Source: a virus. From it: a stretch of 64,000 nucleotides of DNA. The notes below the pieces were generated by a model. The model was not told the origin of the DNA, made no database searches, and was given only the letters and a program-made list of their open reading frames with translations. The DNA lies in the IMG/VR virus record IMGVR_UViG_3300008624_001193, positions 45,854-109,853 of that record. One strand, 5' to 3'. The position numbers were made by a program, and so were the translations under genes. Shown here one piece after another: positions 50,219 to 57,520 of this stretch. The first letter of the stretch is position 1. Each line of letters opens with the position of its first letter.

Positions 50219-50631
50219 ACATCTCCGTCTAATCTATTTTCGCTACGTTCAGCGGTAAAATGTCCTTCAGGAAACCTTGCTTTAAGTTTATTCGCATTAA
50301 TTTCTAATACTTCATTAGGATCAACATTTAATGCTGTACAAGCATTGGCCCAATACCATGCTACATCACCTAATTCTTTTATTAGTCTTGTGCGGATTCC
50401 CTCATCTAAAGTTTTTCCTTGGAACAAAACTTTTTTCACTACCTCAGTGAACTCACCGCCCTCTGATACTAAACCAAATGCGGCTGTTAATAGTCTTGGT
50501 ATATTAATATTACCTTGTATATGTGCATCGGATGCTTCTAATTCTGCTAGTCTATGCAAAAAAGAAGTATACACTTTTGATTCGTCACTTGTAATAGAAT
50601 CTACAAATTTTCGATATTCATCTAATTTCAT
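50215..50631 (-). CDS. mazG: MazG-like nucleotide pyrophosphohydrolase
   Basis: 138 residues from the ATG overlapping the halogenase stop (ATGA). SEGGEFTEVVKKVLFQGK (metal-binding Glu helix) and ELGDVAWYWAN with the later NANKLKARFPEG are MazG hallmarks. Phage MazG hydrolyses noncanonical or alarmone nucleotides; in a phage with purine synthesis it may tune nucleotide pools. Confidence 0.9.
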   Translation of the reverse strand: MKLDEYRKFVDSITSDESKVYTSFLHRLAELEASDAHIQGNINIPRLLTAAFGLVSEGGEFTEVVKKVLFQGKTLDEGIRTRLIKELGDVAWYWANACTALNVDPNEVLEINANKLKARFPEGHFTAERSENRLDGDV

Positions 50632-52283
50632 TCTTCTCCATTGAATATATTTTGTTTTAACCATTCATAATGAGTAGGTAAGGTTTTTACATACTTTAAA
50701 TTTTTTGCTCTTTTTTCTGCTAACCATGTATCTAAACTACGTAACCATTCTTTTGTCTTATTAAAATCAGCATTTTGTCTAACATGTTGTTCTTTTATAT
50801 CTCGTAAATATAATGGATTAAAATCCATTCCTGCCATAATAACACTAAGGGCTTCCTGAGGTTGAAAACTTTGATATGGATTTTCTAAAAACATATGCGG
50901 ACCTAATACTTTATCTTTATAATAATTTAATGCTTCACATGCTGGAAAAATATTTCCATCATATTGTATTTCATTAGTAACATATTCCCAATAATCTGTG
51001 TCATTTCTTTTACAAAAGGCATAATGAAACATTATAAAAGATGCAAATGCCATATCTGCATGTATCCACGAATTAAAACTTTGTTTTAAATATCCTGTTA
51101 CATTTTCACCATTATCGCCCATTTCTAGAGCATTACAAATATTTGTTATATTTTTATGGGTAAGTAATAATCCTGTACTTTCTAATGGTTCAATAAATCC
51201 ACAACTTAATCCTACTGCTATAACATTTTTACACCAAGGTTCTTGCCTAATACCAGTTTTCATATCTATATGTAAAATATCTCGTATTGGTTCTTTTCCT
51301 GCAATAGGTTTTCTATGCTTTAACAAATATTCTCTAAATTCTTTTTCTGCTTCGTCCTTGGAAATAAAATCAGAACAATAAACATATCCTGTACCAATTC
51401 TATCATATAAAGGAATATTCCAACACCAACCAGCATTCATTGTGGTTGCATTAGTATTAGTTTCCATTTCTACATTTTTATCTGTATATGAAATAGATGT
51501 TGCTAATGCTTTATCATTAATTAATATATCACTAAATGAATTAAAAGGAACATTTAAAACTTTTTCTTGAAGAACACTATTAAAACCTGTACAATCAACA
51601 AAAAGATCTGCAGAATATTTTTCTTCACTTCCTTCTAATTTTAAATAATCTATATAACCATTTTCTTTTTGTACTGCATTTGTGTAGGTACCTAAAACAT
51701 GTTTAACTCCTCGCGGTTCACAATAATGTAACCTCAACCACTCTCCAAATTTAGAGGCGTCAAAATGATACGCCCTATCTGTTGCAACTCCACTACGCAT
51801 TCCTGCAAGAGATGTTGTTTGAAAATTATAAAAAAACTTATCTTCATTTAAAGTAAATTTATTATGATCTATTAATTCAATTGTATCCCAAAGAAACTCA
51901 GCATATTCTGTAGGAGGAGTATTACATAGTAATTTTCGTTGAAACCATTGATCTTTTCTTTTAAGAGGGGATTGTTCTTCTACATATCTAGGATAAAAAC
52001 CAAAGGGATAATGAAAGCGAGTTCCTTTACCATCCCAATTTGTAAAATCTATTGATAATTTATATGTTGCTTTACAAAAAGGCATCCAGTCGGTGTCTTT
52101 TATGTCTAACATTTTTAAAAAATCATTTATTTCTGCTAAAGTGCTTTCGCCAACACCTATGGTGTTTATATTTGCAGATTCAATTAACGTAATATCTTTA
52201 TTTGGGAATCTACTAATAAGACCAGCGGCAGTCATCCAACCGGATGATCCTCCGCCTAATATTATAATTTTATTGATTTGCAT
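50628..52283 (-). CDS. Flavin-dependent tryptophan halogenase-like (2)
   Basis: 551 residues. FAD motif LGGGSSG (9-15), GVGEST (43-48), K75 (YKLSIDFTNW) and a canonical WCWNIP. All key halogenase features are intact. Substrate unknown. Confidence 0.9.
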   Translation of the reverse strand: MQINKIIILGGGSSGWMTAAGLISRFPNKDITLIESANINTIGVGESTLAEINDFLKMLDIKDTDWMPFCKATYKLSIDFTNWDGKGTRFHYPFGFYPRYVEEQSPLKRKDQWFQRKLLCNTPPTEYAEFLWDTIELIDHNKFTLNEDKFFYNFQTTSLAGMRSGVATDRAYHFDASKFGEWLRLHYCEPRGVKHVLGTYTNAVQKENGYIDYLKLEGSEEKYSADLFVDCTGFNSVLQEKVLNVPFNSFSDILINDKALATSISYTDKNVEMETNTNATTMNAGWCWNIPLYDRIGTGYVYCSDFISKDEAEKEFREYLLKHRKPIAGKEPIRDILHIDMKTGIRQEPWCKNVIAVGLSCGFIEPLESTGLLLTHKNITNICNALEMGDNGENVTGYLKQSFNSWIHADMAFASFIMFHYAFCKRNDTDYWEYVTNEIQYDGNIFPACEALNYYKDKVLGPHMFLENPYQSFQPQEALSVIMAGMDFNPLYLRDIKEQHVRQNADFNKTKEWLRSLDTWLAEKRAKNLKYVKTLPTHYEWLKQNIFNGEE

Positions 52284-52302
52284 TAATTAGTTTTAAATTA
52301 TA

Positions 52303-52707
52303 TTACCATCCTAGGCCTGGCATTTGTCCGTCTGCTGGTATATCTTTTACTGGTGTAAAACTTTCTCCACAACCACAAACATGTTCATATTTTAATCGTT
52401 TAAATATAAATCCTTGTTCTACTAGATTGCCAACTTTATAATCGACTTCAACATCCCCAATAATATCATTAAGAATGTATTCGTCTACTACTAGTTTAAC
52501 ACCATATTGTTCAAAAATCAAGTCAGTAGGATCTACTGTATCTTCATAATCTAAACTATACTTCCAACCAGAACATCCGCCTGAATTTGCTCCTACTCTT
52601 AAATATGAATCTGCCCAATGTTTATCTTCATCGATACACATTTGTTTAAATTCTACAGCGGCCTTTTCTGTTATTTTAAGCTCACATCCAACTTGGTTTG
52701 TATCCAT
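52303..52707 (-). CDS. A-type Fe-S carrier (IscA/ErpA-like) (1)
   Basis: 134 residues from ATG 52707. The three conserved Cys are C45 (SGGCSGW) and C111/C113 (HVCGCGESF). Carries or transfers Fe-S clusters from IscU to targets. An N-terminal extension of about 10 residues. Overlaps the second carrier gene by 26 nt. Confidence 0.9.
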   Translation of the reverse strand: MDTNQVGCELKITEKAAVEFKQMCIDEDKHWADSYLRVGANSGGCSGWKYSLDYEDTVDPTDLIFEQYGVKLVVDEYILNDIIGDVEVDYKVGNLVEQGFIFKRLKYEHVCGCGESFTPVKDIPADGQMPGLGW

Positions 52708-53050
52708 CTTCTTTTTCCTTATGTTCATACATAAATGATGTCCTGCAACCACAGGAACCTTTTGCTGAGGGATTATTAAATTTCAGACCACGATCATTTA
52801 AATCATTTGACCAGTCTACTTCTGTATCTTTAATATATATGTGGCTTTTTTTATCTACTAAAATGTTAAGTCCGAATGACTCAAATTCTAAATCAAATTT
52901 GCCTTTTCTACTATCAAAATCTACTGTATAGGTAAAACCAGAACACCCTCCGCCTTTGACGCCTACTCGTACTCTTGTGTCGTCGCCAACTTTTTGCTCA
53001 TTCATTATATTTGATATTACTTTTACAGCTCGTTTTGTAAATGTTACCAT
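52682..53050 (-). CDS. A-type Fe-S carrier (IscA/ErpA-like) (2)
   Basis: 122 residues. C36 (GGGCSGF), C100 and C102 (GSCGC) are conserved. A tandem relative of the preceding carrier, with different surroundings, so the two may serve different targets. Confidence 0.9.
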   Translation of the reverse strand: MVTFTKRAVKVISNIMNEQKVGDDTRVRVGVKGGGCSGFTYTVDFDSRKGKFDLEFESFGLNILVDKKSHIYIKDTEVDWSNDLNDRGLKFNNPSAKGSCGCRTSFMYEHKEKEDGYKPSWM

Positions 53051-53394
53051 GTTGGGGGAGAATCTCCATCGGCGGTTTCAGTTAATAATTGGATAACATC
53101 TTTTCGTTTTATCATAGTCGAAAGATGATAATATGTTCCTTCATCTCTTCGTTGGAGTTTTCCATATTCATCAGAACCATCAGTCCAACATTCTAACGCA
53201 TTACGAATATAAGGATCACCGGGTAAACTCCACGGAGGTCTATTAACATGTGTAATATCTCTCATGGGTTTTATATCCGTTACTCCGTACCATTCTTTAA
53301 GATGTGTTAGTAATTCTTCAATATTCATGGCAGAAATATCATCCCATCCTAGATGTTTTCCTTTTCTGCCGGCGTGCCAAAATTTTTGAGGCAT
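53044..53394 (-). CDS. Hypothetical protein between Fe-S genes (116 aa)
   Basis: 116 residues: Trp-rich start (FWHAGRKGKHLGWDDISAM), a helix-loop middle and a MIKRKDVIQLLTE end. Lies between iscU-side genes and the A-type carriers. No family recognised. Confidence 0.55.
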   Translation of the reverse strand: MPQKFWHAGRKGKHLGWDDISAMNIEELLTHLKEWYGVTDIKPMRDITHVNRPPWSLPGDPYIRNALECWTDGSDEYGKLQRRDEGTYYHLSTMIKRKDVIQLLTETADGDSPPTW

Positions 53395-53400
53395 AAATTC

Positions 53401-53721
53401 TCACCCCGCTTTCTTGATGGTCCCCAAAAGTTCCTTTACTAGAGTTGCTTTTGTTTTGCGTTTATCCAACTCAATGTTGAATTCTTTTCTACCTAACGCT
53501 TCTAATTGACCTTTCGTCTTTTTCATTAACGAAGTCTTTGTATGTTTTGGACCTGCTTTTTTTGCTTTAGCCTTTGGTGCAGGTGTCTTTTCTTCCTTTG
53601 GTGGTATTTCTCCGGGCTCATAATTCGGTGTAGGTCTTCCTACCATTCCTTCTTCTATTGTACTTGCAGGAGGAACCGGTGAACCGGTGAGCCAGTCTAC
53701 CATATTTTTAAAAAATCCCAT
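53401..53721 (-). CDS. SAP-like protein with Ala/Lys/Pro linker
   Basis: 106 residues. Residues 1-55 are Pro/Glu/Ala-rich; the C-terminal LMKKTKGQLEALGRKEFNIE followed by LDKRKTKATLVKEL is SAP/Rho-N-like (a small helix-turn-helix that binds nucleic acid). It directly follows iscU. Confidence 0.6.
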   Translation of the reverse strand: MGFFKNMVDWLTGSPVPPASTIEEGMVGRPTPNYEPGEIPPKEEKTPAPKAKAKKAGPKHTKTSLMKKTKGQLEALGRKEFNIELDKRKTKATLVKELLGTIKKAG

Positions 53722-53722
53722 A

Positions 53723-54106
53723 TTACCTTTTTTGTTTGTTTTTATAATCTTGTATTGCTGATTTAATTGCGTCTTCGGCTAGTACCGAACAATGAATCTT
53801 TACAGGAGGTAAAGATAACTCTTCAACAATGTCTACATTTTTAATACTATCTGCTTCTTCTATGGATTTACCTTTAATCCATTCTGTGGCTAAACTCGAA
53901 GAAGCAATTGCCGAACCACATCCGAATGTTTTGAATTTAGCATCAATAATCTCATTATTGTCGCCTACTTTAATTTGCAGTTTCATAACATCGCCACACT
54001 CAGGAGCACCCACCAAGCCAGTACCGACATTGTTATCGCTCCCATCCAGACTGCCAACATTTTTAGGTTCATTATAATGCTCCAATACATTTTCGCTGTA
54101 TGCCAT
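53723..54106 (-). CDS. iscU: Fe-S scaffold protein IscU
   Basis: 127 residues. The scaffold ligands occur at the same positions as in E. coli IscU: C37 and D39 (APECGDV), C63 (FGCGSA), H105 and C106 (KIHCSVLAEDAI). The LPPVK motif recognised by HscA is present (99-103). Assembles [2Fe-2S] clusters; the cysteine desulfurase IscS would have to be the host's. A GATAAATA late-type motif lies 30 bp upstream. Confidence 0.95.
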   Translation of the reverse strand: MAYSENVLEHYNEPKNVGSLDGSDNNVGTGLVGAPECGDVMKLQIKVGDNNEIIDAKFKTFGCGSAIASSSLATEWIKGKSIEEADSIKNVDIVEELSLPPVKIHCSVLAEDAIKSAIQDYKNKQKR

Positions 54107-54122
54107 ATAATTCCTTGTTAAA

Positions 54123-54812
54123 TTAAAACCAATAATATTTATCGCCTATAAAAAAGGTTTGTGTAATTCTAAACTTTTCTAAATAATCTTTATGTTTAAC
54201 TTCTGCCGAATGGGGAATTCTTTGTTGATATAATATCATAGTATTTGGTACCATTTTTGATTCATATATACGTTGTCCGTCTATTGAACTTGTATAAAAT
54301 CCTGTTCCTCCTGCACATTCTTCTAATAAATTTAAATATATAACTCCTGCAAACATACCTGGAGATGGTGGTTGTTTATCTCTGTGAGGCAATAAAGATA
54401 CTAATGGTTGTGTTGCTGTTGTACGTTTTTGAATATGTTTTGTGTTTAATATGCCTGTTGTAAAAGGAAAATATATTGGTTTAGTATGTGGACCTCCCCA
54501 TTCTTCAGAAAAATGTTTTAATAAAACATCATTTATTAATGTCCATAATGGAGTTTGGTCGCAAATATAATGAGCTCTATGACCAGGATAATTTGTATGT
54601 TTATCTACATTTCTGGCAAACATACAAGGAAGTTCTAATGCAAATTGTCTTACAGAAATATAATCTTCATATACATCAGGAATTTCTGCTACTTTGAGAG
54701 GAAATCTATCTTCTATATCTATATCAATTATTTTAATGTCACGTTCTTTGTTTATATCAACATCAAAAACATTACTATCGATAATTTTTGGTATAGATGG
54801 TTGTTCTATCAT
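54123..54812 (-). CDS. 2OG oxygenase-like protein (229 aa)
   Basis: 229 residues. LLPHRDKQPPSPGMFAGVIY (H143, D145), GGTGFYTS, RIPHSAEVK (H201) and R215. Belongs to the same DUF6445-like type as the 38.5-40.3 kb triplet. It sits upstream of iscU in the transcript. Substrate unknown. Confidence 0.8.
   Translation of the reverse strand: MIEQPSIPKIIDSNVFDVDINKERDIKIIDIDIEDRFPLKVAEIPDVYEDYISVRQFALELPCMFARNVDKHTNYPGHRAHYICDQTPLWTLINDVLLKHFSEEWGGPHTKPIYFPFTTGILNTKHIQKRTTATQPLVSLLPHRDKQPPSPGMFAGVIYLNLLEECAGGTGFYTSSIDGQRIYESKMVPNTMILYQQRIPHSAEVKHKDYLEKFRITQTFFIGDKYYWF
54136..54143 (-). promoter_or_regulatory. Late-promoter-like motif GATAAATA before iscU
   Basis: One mismatch to TATAAATA, 30 bp before the iscU ATG, the same spacing as the holin motif. 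It lies in the last codons of the oxygenase gene. Confidence 0.3.
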
Positions 54813-55345
54813 TGTCCGTCTACATCAAATAAATCTTCATTCCATTCTCTATGACCTTCTCTGTAAGCCATATTAGTTTGAGTTTCTCTTACTTCTACTC
54901 TGAAACACCAAAGACGCTCTGCTTCTCCGGGGCCCCACATATCTGGAATAAATACTCCATTTACATATTTGTATAGCTGATCAGCAAGACCTTCGCATCC
55001 AAGTTTTGGTAATATAGTAAGTTTTGCTAATCCTGCTTTTTCTAGTTGTTTGTAAAGTTCCATCTCTGGTTCATCTTCGGCAACTAATAGAGTATGGTCA
55101 AACTGTTCATCAAGAAATTGTTTAAGTTCGCCTAAACCACCATAATCTGCAACCCAGTTTCTAACATCTAAATGATCTGTACCAAAAAAGAATCGCATAC
55201 TAAAACTATAACCATGAATAATATTACAATGACTGTCTGCTCTCCATTGTCTATATGCACATGGAAATTTATCAACGTATTCTTTCGTGCTATTATATTT
55301 GTATGTTCTTGGTTGCCTATTTTCTAAAGTTATTGTGTCGCTCAT
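54809..55345 (-). CDS. PTPS/QueD-family protein
   Basis: 178 residues from the ATG that overlaps the upstream stop (ATGA). FPCAYRQWRADSHCNIIHGY (catalytic C40, H44), FDHTLLV (D83/H84 dyad) and VEVRETQTN (E154) place it in the 6-pyruvoyl/6-carboxy-tetrahydropterin synthase family. The first zinc-binding His (AH in most members) is Tyr here. Could make a pterin or a queuosine precursor. Confidence 0.75.
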   Translation of the reverse strand: MSDTITLENRQPRTYKYNSTKEYVDKFPCAYRQWRADSHCNIIHGYSFSMRFFFGTDHLDVRNWVADYGGLGELKQFLDEQFDHTLLVAEDEPEMELYKQLEKAGLAKLTILPKLGCEGLADQLYKYVNGVFIPDMWGPGEAERLWCFRVEVRETQTNMAYREGHREWNEDLFDVDGQ

Positions 55346-55746
55346 GCTGGATCCTTGCTTTCCTGTAATTTTTGTTTTATAATTTGTTCTGTACATAACA
55401 TACCGAACATATTTGACATTGATCGTTGTTCTTCTGTTAATTCACCGCCCCAATTTTTTAAAAATTCTTTTGCTGGTACTGCTTCTCTAAGTCCATCCAT
55501 TATACAACCACAAATGTTTTTTAAATCATCTGGCCAAAGTTGATCTGATTTGTATTGTGCATCTTCAAATGTCATATAACATCCATTAATAAATCCATAT
55601 ATTACACCTGAAGGATATTTAGGTTCAAATATTGTTTTGCTTTCTTCGGCATGCACTTTTCCATAACTGTCAGTTATTAAAGTCATGCAGGTTATTGGTA
55701 AACTTATAGCAAAAAATAATAATATTGCAATTATAATTTTTCCCAT
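55342..55746 (-). CDS. Exported Cys-containing protein (134 aa)
   Basis: 134 residues. Signal peptide (GKIIIAILLFFAISLPITC, about 2-20), then a periplasmic body with NGCYMTF, NICGCIMDGLREAV and MLCTEQI Cys residues that may form disulfides. No family recognised. Confidence 0.6.
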   Translation of the reverse strand: MGKIIIAILLFFAISLPITCMTLITDSYGKVHAEESKTIFEPKYPSGVIYGFINGCYMTFEDAQYKSDQLWPDDLKNICGCIMDGLREAVPAKEFLKNWGGELTEEQRSMSNMFGMLCTEQIIKQKLQESKDPA

Positions 55747-56087
55747 GTTGAATCTCCTAATTGTCTTACTTTAGCAATACACTTTCCGTATGGAGATTTG
55801 GGTTTCCATTCTTCTGGTGCTATTAATGTTAAAGTTAATTTTTTATTTTTTTCGTACAAATAATATTCTTTTAAATGTACTGGCTTAAAGCCATATTCTG
55901 CTGTTGCTATTTTCTCTGCTAATTCCACTCTGTCTACAATTTCTTTTACTTGTTCTACTAATAAATCTGCATGTTCTTGTAATTTTTTTATTTGTTCATT
56001 TGCGTGATGACGCATTGCTGTCAAACTATCTTGTTTGACTAAATCTATTTCAAAATTACCTTTCCATACTATATTTTTTCCACTCAT
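55731..56087 (-). CDS. DUF2452-like protein
   Basis: 118 residues. A helix with AMRHHANEQIKKLQEHADLL then RVELAEKIATAEYGFKPVHL, YLYEKNKK and APEEWKPKSPYGKCIAKVRQ follow the DUF2452 pattern. Function of the family is unknown. Confidence 0.6.
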   Translation of the reverse strand: MSGKNIVWKGNFEIDLVKQDSLTAMRHHANEQIKKLQEHADLLVEQVKEIVDRVELAEKIATAEYGFKPVHLKEYYLYEKNKKLTLTLIAPEEWKPKSPYGKCIAKVRQLGDSTWEKL

Positions 56088-56168
56088 TTATATGTATATT
56101 ATTGCAAGTATTTTACCTGTAATAGCACCAGCAATAATTGCAAATAAAATTAGATACAGTTTCCACAT
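56088..56168 (-). CDS. Tiny membrane peptide (26 aa)
   Basis: Hydrophobic single helix (LYLILFAIIAGAITGKILAI). ATG without a strong ribosome-binding site; stop two nt from the next ATG. Positional and compositional support only. Confidence 0.35.
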   Translation of the reverse strand: MWKLYLILFAIIAGAITGKILAIIYI

Positions 56169-56234
56169 TCATAGGCCTAATTGGTAAATGATGTTTGTAC
56201 TCCTAATAATTGTGTCAAACATATATTTCTTTTT

Positions 56235-56432
56235 TTAGGTATTTACTGCTTTATTACATTCATACCTAATATTATTTAAACAATTATTACATATGGTATT
56301 ATTTTCTCGTTTTTCTTTCGTTTTTTCTAATACATGGTCTAATATTTTAAGTATTTTTCTTTTAGTATTTTTTATTTGGCTTGAAAGATAATTTTCAGAA
56401 AAGGTTATATATTTGTTTTTTATATAATGCAT
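56235..56432 (-). CDS. Small basic CxxC protein (65 aa)
   Basis: 65 residues, Lys/Asn-rich helix (KNTKRKILKILDHVLEKTKE) ending with CNNC and a further Cys. Possible HNH-like zinc knuckle remnant. Function unknown. Confidence 0.4.
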   Translation of the reverse strand: MHYIKNKYITFSENYLSSQIKNTKRKILKILDHVLEKTKEKRENNTICNNCLNNIRYECNKAVNT

Positions 56433-56446
56433 AATTTGCTCCTATT

Positions 56447-56689
56447 TTATATAATTGTATTAGTAAGTTTTGACGATGTATCACGCAACCCTTGCACATA
56501 TGCTTCTCGCCAATGTTCATTTAATGCATTTTCTACTAATTCTGCTATTTCAGGTTTATTTAAAACAAATTCTCGTAATAATCGAACGTCGCAATGAGTA
56601 ACCTCATGCGGACAATGTTCGAGACATTCTTGAATATTTACTTCAAAACACGTTCTATCTTCAACTTTACTTTTTTCTTGTGGTTCCAT
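56447..56689 (-). CDS. Cys-rich tandem paralogue A (80 aa)
   Basis: 80 residues. CxxxIQECLEHCPHEVTHCDVR, then NKPEIAELVENALNEHWREA. Shares the pattern with its neighbour 56690-56926: Cys cluster, VR(x)LR, then LVExALxEHWxxAYxQG. Together they look like a duplicated metal-binding helical protein. Function unknown. Confidence 0.55.
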   Translation of the reverse strand: MEPQEKSKVEDRTCFEVNIQECLEHCPHEVTHCDVRLLREFVLNKPEIAELVENALNEHWREAYVQGLRDTSSKLTNTII

Positions 56690-56926
56690 TTAAACACTTC
56701 CTTTATAAGATAATACTGTAAAATCTTTTACACCGTCTTTAATATCATTTAGCGTATCTACTACTCCTTGATCGTAGGCGGTCATCCAATGTTCGTCTAA
56801 TGCCTGTTCTACTAAATCTACTGTTGATGTATTACGAACTGCAACTCTTAAATCTCTAACAGTACAATATGTTTCTGGACATTCTGTGATACATTCCTCG
56901 ACCGGTATTTGATTACAATTTACCAT
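56690..56926 (-). CDS. Cys-rich tandem paralogue B (78 aa)
   Basis: 78 residues. EECITECPETYCTVRDLRVA then LVEQALDEHWMTAYDQGVVD, matching paralogue A. Directly adjacent to it (stop and start abut). Confidence 0.55.
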   Translation of the reverse strand: MVNCNQIPVEECITECPETYCTVRDLRVAVRNTSTVDLVEQALDEHWMTAYDQGVVDTLNDIKDGVKDFTVLSYKGSV

Positions 56927-56945
56927 AGTTTTCTCCTTTATTTTA

Positions 56946-57485
56946 TTATGTTAAATTAAGTTGTGCAAAGGAGGCTTGTACACCCAATATTTGATTATAA
57001 CAGTCATATAAACAATGATGTTTTGCAGTTTTAGGAAGTTGCATATCTACAAGGCTGTACAATGTTCGGGTGTCCCGTATTTGCCAAAATTTCCACGGAT
57101 TGCCTCTCTGTAGTATTTTATTTATAGTTTCTATAATCATTATATCGAATATAGAACCATGAGCCCAAAACTGATCGCACCCTTTACAAAACATGTAAAA
57201 GTCTTTTAATACATCTGCTATGTCACATCTATCTTCCGGAGCAAATGCTTCTTCTTTAACTTCATCGTCTTGTTTTGCCCACCATTCTAAAGTGGGTTCG
57301 TCTGTTCGCAAACCTATTTTTGTACAAGATTCAGGATCAACACGTCTGTAAAAATGTTCCATATTAAATGGATCCTTATCTACATCATTGTCTGTGGGCC
57401 TGAACCGTATAGCACCAAATGTTAATAATACTGCATCGGGTCGAGTACTAAGGCATTCAACATCTATCATCACATGGTTTTTCAT
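56946..57485 (-). CDS. DEDDh exonuclease, Rv2179c-like
   Basis: 179 residues. DEDDh residues: D8 and E10 (MIDVECLST), Asp in AHGSIFDIMIIE, and the C-terminal His/Asp of HHCLYDCYNQ. This is the 3'-5' exoribonuclease Rv2179c-like group seen in T4-like phages. Its ATG lies only seven nt after a consensus -10 box, so the mRNA may be leaderless, or the next Met (57470) is the start. Confidence 0.78.
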   Translation of the reverse strand: MKNHVMIDVECLSTRPDAVLLTFGAIRFRPTDNDVDKDPFNMEHFYRRVDPESCTKIGLRTDEPTLEWWAKQDDEVKEEAFAPEDRCDIADVLKDFYMFCKGCDQFWAHGSIFDIMIIETINKILQRGNPWKFWQIRDTRTLYSLVDMQLPKTAKHHCLYDCYNQILGVQASFAQLNLT

Positions 57486-57491
57486 GTGTTT

Positions 57492-57520
57492 ATTATAACA
57501 TAAAAAATTTATAAAGTCAA
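57492..57520 (-). promoter_or_regulatory. Near-consensus sigma-70 promoter
   Basis: Minus strand TTGACT (57520-57515), 17-bp spacer, TATAAT (57497-57492). The TGA of the -35 box is the stop codon of the halogenase gene upstream (57517-59094). Confidence 0.8.
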
